DNA of 34,455 nt from Fibrella rubiginis (GCF_017353185.1 NZ_JAFMYV010000020.1:1-34455); one strand, 5' to 3'. Counted from the first letter of the stretch, positions 24,999-33,578 are shown. Translations and numbers: made by a program. The notes: a model not told the origin generated them from the sequence alone.

Positions 24999-25080
24999 GT
25001 CATCCTGACGAAGGAGGGATCTAGTCTCCTCCAATTGTATTGTGTATTAGGAAAATAGATCCCTCCTCTGTCGGGATGAC
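24999..25080. repeat. Dispersed inverted repeat, family B copy 2
   Basis: Arms 24999-25023 and 25056-25080 (25 nt, three mismatches) begin GTCATCC and end GGATGAC. The stem is extended by T-rich left and A-rich right flanks, the wrong polarity for a terminator. The loop and right arm share most bases with 15707-15790, including TAGATCCCTCCT versus TGGATCCCTCCT. Confidence 0.92.
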
Positions 25081-25111
25081 AAAAACCGCCCAGAAGTCAT
25101 CCTACCGAACA

Positions 25112-26128
25112 TCAAAGTGATTTCCGCACAATAAGCCGAAAAGGGTTTTCAATGTGTTCGCGGCTATTGGTGAGCACTAGCTGGGCGGCGGTACGGCCCA
25201 TCTGCGCAAAATCGGTTGAGAGCACGGTGATACCTTCCAGCAAAAATTCCTTCAGCGGCGTGTCATTATACGATAAAATACCCACCTCCTCACCCAGCAC
25301 AAAGGGCGTGGCCTTTGTCTGTTTTATGAGTTCAACCAGGTCTTCTTCCATCAGATTGATGTAGGCGTTTTTGGGCTGAATCACCTCTTTCTGGATATCG
25401 CGGACAATTTTGGCCGTGAACTGATGCTCGGCGCAAAACTTGTAGAAACCGTTTAGAATACCGCGTGGGTGATAGGTGTAGATCGGGAAAAGCAGGTTCA
25501 GTGTAGTGTATTTGCGCAGTAGCGGTAAGGCATCTGTTAAGGCCTGATAGAGGTCTTTTTCAAAGTTCTGGAAAACAGCGGCGTACTGCCCCGTCACACC
25601 CTCAAGCAGTTTGTCAAGGATAACCAGTTTGTGTTTCGGCAGGCTGTTGATAAGCTCATAGGCTTTATCACCACCCTCGAAAAAATGGGCAATAATGACA
25701 AAGTGCGTATGGTTACGGGCATGGGTTTGAATCAGGTCGCGGAAGAGGCGGAAGTCATTGTTGTAGATGAAAAAGTCAATGCTGATACCAGGACCAAGTG
25801 CTTCTACGAAAGCATCGTAGATCAGCTTTTTATGGGCACTCAATTTATTGAACAGCAGGAATATCTTCAGGTTTTTTCCCGTCTGCGTATAATTAATGTA
25901 AAAGCCCTTCCCCTTCACGGCACCCACAATCTCTTTTTCTTTCAGCAGTTCATAGGCCCGCTCCACCGTGCCTTTGGCTACGTCAAATTCGGCGCACACT
26001 TCGTGGATAGACGGCAGTTTGTCGCCGGGTAAAATGTCGTGATTCTCGATACCCTCCACAATCGAATTATAGATTTGCTGGTATTTGGGCGTGTTCGAGT
26101 AATCGTTGATTTTAATATGATAGAGCAT
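25112..26128 (-). CDS. GntR-family transcriptional regulator with sugar-binding-like sensor
   Basis: This 338-residue protein is probably the regulator of the divergent rhamnose operon. Residues 1-78 form a GntR winged helix-turn-helix (YQQIYNSIVEGIENHDILPGDKLPSIHEVCAEFDVAKGTVERAYELLKEKEIV, then a GKGFYI wing). Residues from about 85 on (LKIFLLFNKLSAHKKLIYDAFVEAL onward) look like a periplasmic-binding-protein/LacI-type effector domain rather than the FadR, HutC or aminotransferase domains of most GntR proteins. This combination is common in Bacteroidota sugar regulators. The start codon is 95 bases from the rhamnose aldolase start, back to back. Rhamnose or an intermediate as effector is inferred from position. 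Confidence 0.88.
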   Translation of the reverse strand: MLYHIKINDYSNTPKYQQIYNSIVEGIENHDILPGDKLPSIHEVCAEFDVAKGTVERAYELLKEKEIVGAVKGKGFYINYTQTGKNLKIFLLFNKLSAHKKLIYDAFVEALGPGISIDFFIYNNDFRLFRDLIQTHARNHTHFVIIAHFFEGGDKAYELINSLPKHKLVILDKLLEGVTGQYAAVFQNFEKDLYQALTDALPLLRKYTTLNLLFPIYTYHPRGILNGFYKFCAEHQFTAKIVRDIQKEVIQPKNAYINLMEEDLVELIKQTKATPFVLGEEVGILSYNDTPLKEFLLEGITVLSTDFAQMGRTAAQLVLTNSREHIENPFRLIVRKSL

Positions 26129-26223
26129 GGTTCAATAGGACAGTATGGGAAAGCCCGGCCGGGTCTTTAGTTACTTTTGTACTGCTACCGATTTGGCACA
26201 AAACCGACCGGATAACCAACTTT
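26129..26223. promoter_or_regulatory. Divergent GntR / rhamnose operon control region
   Basis: These 95 bases must contain both promoters. TACTTTTG at 26172-26179 matches the Bacteroidota TAnnTTTG element exactly on the + strand, though no TTTG is seen about 19 bases upstream. CCCGGCCGGG at 26154-26163 is a perfect palindrome, and TTTGGCACAAA just downstream is a near-palindrome. Either could be the GntR operator. Confidence 0.5.
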
Positions 26224-28368
26224 ATGCAAGCGGCTCACCCATTAACCACTCCAGTAAATTCTCAAACGTTTCGGCATGTCAGCTACCTCTGGGACGAAGC
26301 TACGGCGGCAGCCCTGCCCGGCACTACCGACTATGACCGAGAGGTAGCTCTGCTCCTGTACCGCTCTAACCTGCTGGGTGCCGACCTGCGCCTGACCAAT
26401 TATGGCGGCGGCAACACATCCTGCAAAGCCATGGCCCCCGACCCCCTTACGGGTCAGCTCGCCGAGGTGATGTGGATCAAAGGGTCTGGCGGCGACATTG
26501 GTACCCTAAAACGAAGTGGTCTGGCGGCGCTCTACGTAGACCGGTTGCTGAACCTGAAAAACGTGTACCGCGGGCTGGCGCACGAAGACGAAATGGTAGA
26601 ACTGTTCAACCATTGCATCTATGATCTGGCCTCGAAAGCACCGTCTATCGACACGCCCTTGCATGGGTTTCTGCCTTTTAAACACATCGACCACCTCCAC
26701 CCCGACGCAGCCATTGCCATTGCCGCAGCGAAGGATGGTAAACGCATTACCCAGGAGTTGTTCAACGGGCAGATTGGCTGGGTAGACTGGCGCCGTCCCG
26801 GTTTTGAACTAGGTCTGGAACTGGCGCAGTGCCTGGCCGATAACCCCGGCATCCGGGGCATTATGCTCGGCTCGCACGGACTGTTTACCTGGGGCGACAC
26901 CGCCTACGAAAGCTATGTGAACACGCTCGAGGTAATCGAGACCTGCGCCGAATACCTTGAATCGAACTATGGCAAGAGCCGCCCCGTCTTTGGTGGTGCC
27001 GCCATCAGCCCCCTCGCCCCCGCCGACCGGCAGGCCAAAGCTGCTGCATTGGCCCCAACCCTGCGCGGTTACTGCTCATCGGAACGGCATCAGATCGGCC
27101 ATTTTACCGACGATGCGCGGGTGCTGGAGTTCATCAACTCCAACGACCTGTCGCGGCTGGCACCCATGGGCACGAGTTGCCCCGATCACTTTTTGCGCAC
27201 CAAAATAAGCCCGCTGGTGCTGGACCCAGCCCAACTGGAAGGCGACGCAACCGCCTACCTCGACAGCGCCTTTGCAGCTTACCGCAAGGATTATCAGGCT
27301 TACTACGATACCTGCAAACACCCCAACAGCCCCGCCATCCGTGATGCCAACCCGGTGGTGATTCTGTATCCGGGTGTGGGCATGTTTACCTTCGCCAAAG
27401 ACAAGCAAACGGCGCGGGTGGCGGCGGAGTTTTACACCAACGCCATCAACGTGATGAAGGGTGCCGAGGCCGTTTCAGAATACACCTCGCTGCCCCGGCA
27501 GGAAGCATTCGACATTGAATATTGGCTGCTGGAAGAGGCAAAGCTGCAACGGATGCCCAAACCCAAGGCACTGTCGGGCAAAATTGCGCTTGTCACGGGT
27601 AGCGCGGGGGGTATTGGTAAGGCCATCGCCCGCAAATTTGCCGACGAAGGCGCCTGTGTTATCATCAACGATTTCGACACTGACCGACTGGCCGGAGCCG
27701 ACGAAGCCTTCAAAAGCAGTTATGGCCGCGACACCCACGCTATTGCCAATCTCGACGTAACCAAAAAAGACAGCATTGAAGCCGCGTTCAACGTAGCGGC
27801 GGTCGCCTTTGGCGGGGTCGACATTGTGGTAAACTGCGCAGGCATCAGCATCTCGAAACCACTGGAAGAACATACCGAAGCCGACTGGGATGCCCTCTAC
27901 GATATTCTGGTAAAAGGTCAGTTTATGGTCACGCAGGCGGGGGTAAACACCATGCGCAAGCAGAACCTGGGCGGCGATGTGCTGAACATTGTCTCGAAGA
28001 ACGCGCTGGTTTCGGGTCCCAACAACGCGGGCTACGGCTCGGCGAAGGCGGCTCAACTGCACCTGAGCCGCCTCAACGCCGCGGAACTGGGCAAAGACCA
28101 CATCCGTGTAAACGTGGTCAACCCTGACGCGGTCATCTCTGACTCGAAAATCTGGGCCGGCGCCTGGGCCGAAGGCCGCGCCAAAGCCTATGGGGTTACG
28201 GTAGCTGAACTCCCCGCCTACTACGCCAAACGTACGCTGCTGGGCGAGGTAATCCTCCCCGACGACATTGCCAACGCCTGCTTTGCTTTTGTGGGTGGAT
28301 TGCTGGCTAAATCAACCGGCAACGTGCTAAACGTAGATGGCGGTGTGGCCATGGCCTTTGTTCGATAA
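26224..28368 (+). CDS. rhaEW: Bifunctional rhamnulose-1-phosphate aldolase / L-lactaldehyde dehydrogenase
   Basis: This 714-residue cytosolic fusion protein should cleave L-rhamnulose-1-phosphate to DHAP and L-lactaldehyde, then oxidise the aldehyde to L-lactate. The class II (zinc) aldolase domain covers about residues 30-420, with GGGNTSCK, HEDEMVE, the metal-site stretch HGFLPFKHIDHLHPDA and MLGSHGLFTWG. The SDR domain begins near residue 450: NAD motif TGSAGGIG at 458-465, NCAGIS, and catalytic Tyr604/Lys608 in YGSAK. The length is standard for the RhaEW-type fusion known from Chloroflexota, Bacillus and Bacteroidota. It is the first gene of the operon and is divergent from the GntR gene. 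The ATG at 26224 is the only start giving the full aldolase N-terminus. Confidence 0.93.
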   Translation: MQAAHPLTTPVNSQTFRHVSYLWDEATAAALPGTTDYDREVALLLYRSNLLGADLRLTNYGGGNTSCKAMAPDPLTGQLAEVMWIKGSGGDIGTLKRSGLAALYVDRLLNLKNVYRGLAHEDEMVELFNHCIYDLASKAPSIDTPLHGFLPFKHIDHLHPDAAIAIAAAKDGKRITQELFNGQIGWVDWRRPGFELGLELAQCLADNPGIRGIMLGSHGLFTWGDTAYESYVNTLEVIETCAEYLESNYGKSRPVFGGAAISPLAPADRQAKAAALAPTLRGYCSSERHQIGHFTDDARVLEFINSNDLSRLAPMGTSCPDHFLRTKISPLVLDPAQLEGDATAYLDSAFAAYRKDYQAYYDTCKHPNSPAIRDANPVVILYPGVGMFTFAKDKQTARVAAEFYTNAINVMKGAEAVSEYTSLPRQEAFDIEYWLLEEAKLQRMPKPKALSGKIALVTGSAGGIGKAIARKFADEGACVIINDFDTDRLAGADEAFKSSYGRDTHAIANLDVTKKDSIEAAFNVAAVAFGGVDIVVNCAGISISKPLEEHTEADWDALYDILVKGQFMVTQAGVNTMRKQNLGGDVLNIVSKNALVSGPNNAGYGSAKAAQLHLSRLNAAELGKDHIRVNVVNPDAVISDSKIWAGAWAEGRAKAYGVTVAELPAYYAKRTLLGEVILPDDIANACFAFVGGLLAKSTGNVLNVDGGVAMAFVR

Positions 28369-28372
28369 ACAT

Positions 28373-28452
28373 ATGGGCCGCAGATTTTTATGATGCTTAT
28401 GATTAAATAAGATCATAATCCATCATAAGCATCATAAAAATCTGCGGCCCAT
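28373..28452. repeat. Perfect 31-nt intergenic inverted repeat in the rhamnose operon
   Basis: Arms 28373-28403 and 28422-28452 are exact reverse complements with an 18-nt loop that itself contains GATCAT. The element begins 4 bases after the aldolase stop codon and ends 24 bases before the isomerase ATG. No T-run follows, so the two genes can still share a transcript. Confidence 0.95.
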
Positions 28453-28476
28453 CATTACCCTAAACTGGTTAAATCA

Positions 28477-29754
28477 ATGCTCCTTGCCCCCGAAACGATA
28501 GCCGATTTCAATCAGCAGCACCTCGACAGTCACCGCCGGAAGCTGGCCTATTGGACTGATGAGGTTGGCGCCGCCGAAACAATTATTGAAAAGCTGATAG
28601 CGTTTCAGATTGCCATTCCATCCTGGGCATTGGGTACGGGCGGCACTCGGTTCGGGCGGTTTGGTGGTGGCGGTGAACCCCGTAACCTCGACGAAAAAAT
28701 CGCCGATGTTGGACTGTTGCATGCCCTCAACCGCAGCAGCGGGGCTATTTCACTCCATATTCCGTGGGATATCCCAACCGACCCTGAAGCCACTAGGCAA
28801 CTTGCTGCTCACTATGGTCTGCGCTTCGATGCGGTCAATTCCAACACCTTCCAGGATCAGCCTACCGGGCAGGCACATAGCTACAAGTTCGGGTCGTTGC
28901 AACATACCGACGCGGCCGTGCGGCGGCAGGCCATCGAGCATAATATCGAGGTCATCAGGCATGGTGTGGCGTTGGGGTCCGATTCGCTGACGGTGTGGTT
29001 ATCAGATGGATCGTGTTTTCCCGGGCAGCTTAATTTCCGTAAAGCCTTCGACCGCACCCTCGACAGCCTGCAACAGATTTACGCCGCCCTGCCCGATGCC
29101 TGGAAGCTATTTGTGGAATACAAAGCCTTCGAACCTAACTTTTATTCCATGACCGTCGGCGACTGGGGCAGCAGCCTGCTCTACGCCACCAAACTCGGTC
29201 CCAAAGCCTATACGCTCGTTGACCTTGGTCACCACCTGCCCAATGCCAACATCGAGCAGATCGTGGCGATCCTGTTGCACGAAGGCAAGTTGGGCGGTTT
29301 CCACTTCAACGATTCGAAATATGGCGACGACGACCTCACGGCGGGCAGCATCAAACCGTATCAGCTGTTTCTGATTTTCAACGAATTAGTAGACGGGATG
29401 GATGCGCGGGGCATGGATCACGCCACCGGCCTGGGCTGGATGATCGACGCGAGCCACAACGTAAAAGACCCCCTCGAAGATCTGCTTCAGTCGGTCGACG
29501 CCATCCAGATGGCCTACGCACAGGCGTTGCTTGTTGACCGCGCCGCACTGGAAGAAGCCCGCGAAACCAACGACGTAGTGCAGGCGCAGGAGCTGTTGCA
29601 GGACGCATTCCGCACCGACGTTCGCCCACTCGTGGCCGAAGCCAACCGCCGCGCCGGGGGTGCCCTTAACCCCCTAGCTCTGTTCCGCCGCCAAAACGTC
29701 CGCCGACAACTCATTAGCGAACGCGGTCTGAAAACCGTTGCTACGGGATTGTAG
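28477..29754 (+). CDS. rhaI: L-rhamnose isomerase, RhaI type
   Basis: This 425-residue xylose-isomerase-like TIM barrel should convert L-rhamnose to L-rhamnulose. It matches the RhaI group (Pseudomonas stutzeri type) rather than E. coli RhaA: PSWALGTGGTRFGRF near residues 47-61, DAVNSNTFQD, LTVWLSDGS and VEYKAFEPNFYSMTVGDWG. The metal-binding FHFNDSKYGDDDL is near residues 275-287. The last 60 residues are a helical tail ending in LFRRQNVRRQLISERGLKTVATG, also typical. The ATG at 28477 lies just after the hairpin. It lies between the aldolase and the kinase genes, which supports the pathway assignment. Confidence 0.93.
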   Translation: MLLAPETIADFNQQHLDSHRRKLAYWTDEVGAAETIIEKLIAFQIAIPSWALGTGGTRFGRFGGGGEPRNLDEKIADVGLLHALNRSSGAISLHIPWDIPTDPEATRQLAAHYGLRFDAVNSNTFQDQPTGQAHSYKFGSLQHTDAAVRRQAIEHNIEVIRHGVALGSDSLTVWLSDGSCFPGQLNFRKAFDRTLDSLQQIYAALPDAWKLFVEYKAFEPNFYSMTVGDWGSSLLYATKLGPKAYTLVDLGHHLPNANIEQIVAILLHEGKLGGFHFNDSKYGDDDLTAGSIKPYQLFLIFNELVDGMDARGMDHATGLGWMIDASHNVKDPLEDLLQSVDAIQMAYAQALLVDRAALEEARETNDVVQAQELLQDAFRTDVRPLVAEANRRAGGALNPLALFRRQNVRRQLISERGLKTVATGL

Positions 29755-29982
29755 TGAATGGTGAGGGAGTAATTTGGACTGCACCGTTGCCCACCGTTGT
29801 CGCTTGGCTCCAGCCGGGGGCGCCCAGCCGAGTGACGTATATTCAAAGGGCCTCCGGCCCGTAGTGCGACGTTGAGTTATATTGGCCTATTGCTGCAAAG
29901 TCAACCTACGGGCCGGAGGCCCTTTGATAGGGGTCACTTGGCTGGAGCCAAGTGACAACGACGCAGCCCAAATTACCATTCA
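29755..29982. repeat. Complex composite inverted repeat between isomerase and kinase
   Basis: The innermost arms are a perfect 20-nt pair, 29844-29863 and 29907-29926. Outward, matching blocks of about 6, 20, 12 and 8 nt pair across the element, interrupted by extra bases in the left arm. The right arm also holds an 11-nt self-palindrome around GTCACTTGGCT at 29933-29956. The gap up to the kinase ATG at 30035 is C/T/A-rich and shows no gene. Confidence 0.9.
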
Positions 29983-30034
29983 ACCCTCAACCTTCACCCC
30001 TCACCATCCACTCTCCACTCATCATTCTTCACTC

Positions 30035-31423
30035 ATGCCTCTTCCCGTCATCGCGATCTTCGACATTGGCAAGACCAACAAGAAACTGTTTCTCTTCGAC
30101 GAACAGTACCGCATTGTCTGGGAACAAGCCGAGACATTCACTGACATTGCTGATGAAGACGGCGATCCCTGCGAAGACGTGGCGAGGCTCAATGCCTGGG
30201 TACGTAATGGGTTGATGCGGGCGCAACAACTACCAACGTTCGAAATAAAGGCGGTTAATTTCTCTACCTACGGAGCCAGCCTGGCTTATATAGACGCTGA
30301 CTATCAACCCGTTGGTCAGCTGTATAATTACCTCAAGCCTTTCCCGGATACCCTGCGTGAACAGTTTTACAGCACTTACGGCGAACCGGCTAAGTTGTCG
30401 TTACAAACGGCTTCGCCCTGTCTGGATAGCCTCAACTCGGGGTTGATGTTGTATCGGATCAAGTACGACAAACCAGCGCTGTTTGATAAAATTCTGTATG
30501 CGCTGCACCTGCCGCAGTATGTCAGTTTTCTGTTCACGGGTCAGCCCGTCACCGATTGCACCAGCCTTGGTTGCCATACCATGCTCTGGGATTTTACCAA
30601 ACAGGACTATGCCGATTGGGTTAAGAAAGAAGGGCTTACAGACATATTTGGGCCGATTACGCCATCCGACCACGTGGTTGACGTACCGCTGAATGGTCAT
30701 TCAGTAGAAGTTGGCGTAGGGCTGCACGACTCATCGGCGGCGTTGATTCCGTATCTGAGTGCTTTTAAGGAGCCATTTGTACTGCTCTCTACGGGTACGT
30801 GGTGCGTGAGTATGAACCCCTTCAATCGTCAACCGCTCACCGCCGAAGAATTGCAGTATGACTGCCTGAACTACCTGCATTACGGTGGTCAGCCCGTGAA
30901 AGCGTCGCGCCTCTTTGCGGGCTACGAACACGAGCAACAGGTAAAACGCCTCGCCAACCATTTCAACGTCTCTCCCGATTACTACACCACCGTAGCCTAC
31001 GACCCTGGGCTGATAGACACGCTTCAACAACGCATTCCAGAGAGCAAAACCGTTGAATTTGGCAAGAAAGAAGCACTCATCTCCATGACTGGTTCTGTGT
31101 TCAACAACCGCGACCTGAGCACCTTCGCTACATATGACCTGGCTTACCATCAGCTTATGCTCGACATTATGGCGCAACAGTTGATTTCCACTAACTTAGT
31201 TATAGCCGATTCGCCCGTTAAACGCCTGTTCGTCGATGGTGGTTTTGGCAAAAATCCGATTTACATGAGCCTCCTGGCCAGGGCTTTTCCCGACATCGCC
31301 GTATATGCTGCTTCGGTAGCACAGGCATCGGCGCTGGGCGCGGCGCTGGCCATCCATGACCATTGGAACAGTGGGTCGATGCCAACCAACAGCATAGACC
31401 TGAAACTTTACCCAACGCAATGA
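30035..31423 (+). CDS. rhaB: FGGY-family carbohydrate kinase, probable L-rhamnulokinase
   Basis: This 462-residue cytosolic kinase should phosphorylate L-rhamnulose at C1 with ATP. The N-terminal FGGY lobe opens with IAIFDIGKTNKKLFLFD (phosphate-1-like loop). GLHDSSAALIPYL near residue 233 and LLSTGTWCVSMNPF near 252 are the catalytic-Asp and adenosine-side signatures, and FVDGGFGKNPIYMSLLA near 402 is the second phosphate motif. I chose the ATG at 30035. The frame is open from 29882, but that part runs through the composite repeat. Its last codon overlaps the lutA ATG (ATGA). The pathway assignment rests on the neighbours; the protein alone could phosphorylate another ketose. Confidence 0.88.
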   Translation: MPLPVIAIFDIGKTNKKLFLFDEQYRIVWEQAETFTDIADEDGDPCEDVARLNAWVRNGLMRAQQLPTFEIKAVNFSTYGASLAYIDADYQPVGQLYNYLKPFPDTLREQFYSTYGEPAKLSLQTASPCLDSLNSGLMLYRIKYDKPALFDKILYALHLPQYVSFLFTGQPVTDCTSLGCHTMLWDFTKQDYADWVKKEGLTDIFGPITPSDHVVDVPLNGHSVEVGVGLHDSSAALIPYLSAFKEPFVLLSTGTWCVSMNPFNRQPLTAEELQYDCLNYLHYGGQPVKASRLFAGYEHEQQVKRLANHFNVSPDYYTTVAYDPGLIDTLQQRIPESKTVEFGKKEALISMTGSVFNNRDLSTFATYDLAYHQLMLDIMAQQLISTNLVIADSPVKRLFVDGGFGKNPIYMSLLARAFPDIAVYAASVAQASALGAALAIHDHWNSGSMPTNSIDLKLYPTQ

Positions 31424-32178
31424 ACGTCGGACTTTTCATCCCCTGCTACGTCGACCAATTTTACCCCCATGTTGCCGTGGCTACACTTCGGCTGCTTGAG
31501 GCCGTGGGTTGTACCGTGCACTATCCGCTAACCCAAACCTGCTGCGGGCAGCCCATGGCCAATTCTGGCTATGCGTACCTGACGGGGGGATGCGACGAAA
31601 ACTTCATTCGTAATTTTGCCCGTTATGACTATGTCGTTTCGCCCTCAGGGAGTTGTACGCTACACATAAAACAGCATTTACACGGCCAAAATGAAGCCAA
31701 TGAAGCCCACGCAACGGCCATTCGTTCACGGATCTATGAGCTAACCGAGTTCCTGACTGATGTAGTAAAAGTGACTGATCTGGGTTCGTTGATGCCTAAG
31801 CGCACAACACCAATTCGCGTGGGTATGCACCAAAGCTGCCACGGACAGCGCGGGTTGCACCTCTCGCAGATGTCGGAACTGATGGCCCCACCCTACTCGA
31901 AACCTGTTCAGTTACTACAGCAAATTGAGGGTATTAAGTTGGTCAAACTTGACCGGCCCGACGAGTGTTGTGGGTTTGGCGGCACATTCTGTGTGACGGA
32001 AGAAGCCGTTTCGGCCAAAATGGGTAAAGATCGCGTGGCCGACCACCTGCGGCAGGGTGTCGACTACATTACTGGCGTCGATGTGTCGTGTTTGATGCAC
32101 ATGGAAGGGATTTTGAAACGTATGCAGTCGCCGGTACAGGTGAAACATATTGCTGAATTGTTGACCAACACGTTATGA
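31420..32178 (+). CDS. lutA: L-lactate oxidation complex subunit LutA (CCG-domain Fe-S protein)
   Basis: This 252-residue cytosolic subunit belongs to the LutABC iron-sulfur complex that oxidises L-lactate to pyruvate (known in Bacillus subtilis). Two cysteine-rich CCG domains are visible: the first with Cys9 (FIPCYVDQF) and Cys41-Cys42 (CCGQPMANSGY), the second with HQSCHG and Cys183-Cys184 (DECCGFGGTFC). The length is usual. The ATG at 31420 overlaps the kinase stop in an ATGA. An earlier in-frame ATG at 31363 lies inside the kinase gene and adds residues before the conserved NVGLFIPC start. The stop overlaps lutB in another ATGA. Confidence 0.93.
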   Translation: MNVGLFIPCYVDQFYPHVAVATLRLLEAVGCTVHYPLTQTCCGQPMANSGYAYLTGGCDENFIRNFARYDYVVSPSGSCTLHIKQHLHGQNEANEAHATAIRSRIYELTEFLTDVVKVTDLGSLMPKRTTPIRVGMHQSCHGQRGLHLSQMSELMAPPYSKPVQLLQQIEGIKLVKLDRPDECCGFGGTFCVTEEAVSAKMGKDRVADHLRQGVDYITGVDVSCLMHMEGILKRMQSPVQVKHIAELLTNTL

Positions 32179-33578
32179 GCCATCCGCAAAACAGACTCGA
32201 TCACCCCGACGCGGCGGCGGTGTTCAACAAAGACGAAGCCCGCGTTGACTGGCATGACGAAACGCTTTGGTTCGTAAGGGCGAAACGCGACAAAGCCGCG
32301 GGGCAAATTCCTGAGTGGGAATCCCTCCGCGAGGCGGCTTCGCAAATCAAAAATCACGTGCTGTCGAACATGCATGATTTGCTGGTCGAGTTTGAAACGA
32401 AGGCAGTTCAAAACGGTATCACCGTGCATTGGGCCGCCAATGCGGCCGAGCATAACGCTATCATCCTCAGTATTTTACAGTTGACAAATACCAGACAGAT
32501 GGTTAAGTCGAAGTCGATGCTGACGGAGGAATGTGGTTTAAACGAATACCTGGTCGAGCACGGTATCGAGGTGATCGATAGTGATTTGGGTGAACGGATT
32601 GTACAGATGCGGGGTGAAAAACCGTCGCACATTGTGCTGCCTGCCATTCACCTCAAAAAGTCGGATGTGGGTGATACATTCCACAAACACCTTGGCACCA
32701 CGGCGGGCGCCACTGACCCGCAATACCTCACTGAAGCCGCCCGGCAACACCTGCGCGAAACGTTTTTGACGCGGAAAGTAGCCCTCACCGGTGTCAACTT
32801 CGCCATTGCCGAAACGGGCGGATTTGTGGTGTGTACTAACGAAGGCAACGCCGACATGGGCGTCCATTTGGCCGACGTACACATTGCCAGCATGGGTTTC
32901 GAGAAGATCATTCCGAAAGCCGAGCATCTGGGTGTTTTTCTCAGACTCCTGGCTCGTTCGGCCACGGGGCAGCCCATTACCACGTTTTCGAGTCATTTTC
33001 ATAAGCCACGCAAGGGACACGGTGACGAAGCCGACCAGCAGATTCACCTTATTATTGTCGACAATGGCCGTAGCCGTCAACTGGGGCGGGCCGATTTTCG
33101 TAATTCACTCAAATGCATTCGGTGTGCCGCCTGCCTGAATACCTGTCCTGTGTATCGACGCAGTGGCGGACATAGCTACCATAGTGCCATTGCGGGACCA
33201 ATTGGTTCTATTCTGGCGCCAAATCTGGACATGCGCCAAAACGTTGACCTGCCGTTTGCGTCTACGCTTTGTGGTTCCTGTACGAATGTCTGTCCCGTCA
33301 AAATCGACATTCACGAACAACTGTATAAGTGGCGGCAGGTACTGATGCAGGAAGGATACGGCCCTACAACCAAAACAGTAGCGATGAAAACGATGGCCAT
33401 GGTGCTGGAATCACCCCGACTCTATCGAATAGCCGGCAGTGTAGGGCGTGGCGTATTGCGTTTCACACCCGCATTAATCGAGAACGGGCTAAACCCATGG
33501 TACACACAACGCGAAATGCCCGAAGCACCGGCAAAGAGTTTTCGTGAATGGTACGTTGACCAGCCAAAGCATGAATAG
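32175..33578 (+). CDS. lutB: L-lactate oxidation complex subunit LutB (LUD + ferredoxin domains)
   Basis: This 467-residue protein combines an N-terminal LUD domain (about residues 60-300; ALTGVNFAIAETGGFVVCTNEGNADM) with a bacterial ferredoxin-like module. Two [4Fe-4S] motifs are seen: Cys314, 317, 320 with Cys324-Pro (CIRCAACLNTCP), and Cys366, 369 with Cys373-Pro (CGSCTNVCP). The C-terminal region (about 380-467) matches the LutB tail (EQLYKWRQVLMQEGY). It would carry electrons from lactate within LutABC. The start overlaps the lutA stop (ATGA) and the stop overlaps the lutC start by 8 bases. Confidence 0.94.
   Translation: MSHPQNRLDHPDAAAVFNKDEARVDWHDETLWFVRAKRDKAAGQIPEWESLREAASQIKNHVLSNMHDLLVEFETKAVQNGITVHWAANAAEHNAIILSILQLTNTRQMVKSKSMLTEECGLNEYLVEHGIEVIDSDLGERIVQMRGEKPSHIVLPAIHLKKSDVGDTFHKHLGTTAGATDPQYLTEAARQHLRETFLTRKVALTGVNFAIAETGGFVVCTNEGNADMGVHLADVHIASMGFEKIIPKAEHLGVFLRLLARSATGQPITTFSSHFHKPRKGHGDEADQQIHLIIVDNGRSRQLGRADFRNSLKCIRCAACLNTCPVYRRSGGHSYHSAIAGPIGSILAPNLDMRQNVDLPFASTLCGSCTNVCPVKIDIHEQLYKWRQVLMQEGYGPTTKTVAMKTMAMVLESPRLYRIAGSVGRGVLRFTPALIENGLNPWYTQREMPEAPAKSFREWYVDQPKHE

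Noticed and set aside
15707..25080. Family B repeats as the two ends of a composite transposon
   Set aside because: There is no transposase between them, the intervening genes look like ordinary chromosomal genes, and each copy is a self-contained palindrome.
29882..30034. 51-residue upstream extension of the kinase
   Set aside because: It lies in the composite repeat and a low-complexity pyrimidine-rich leader; the FGGY fold starts right after the ATG at 30035.
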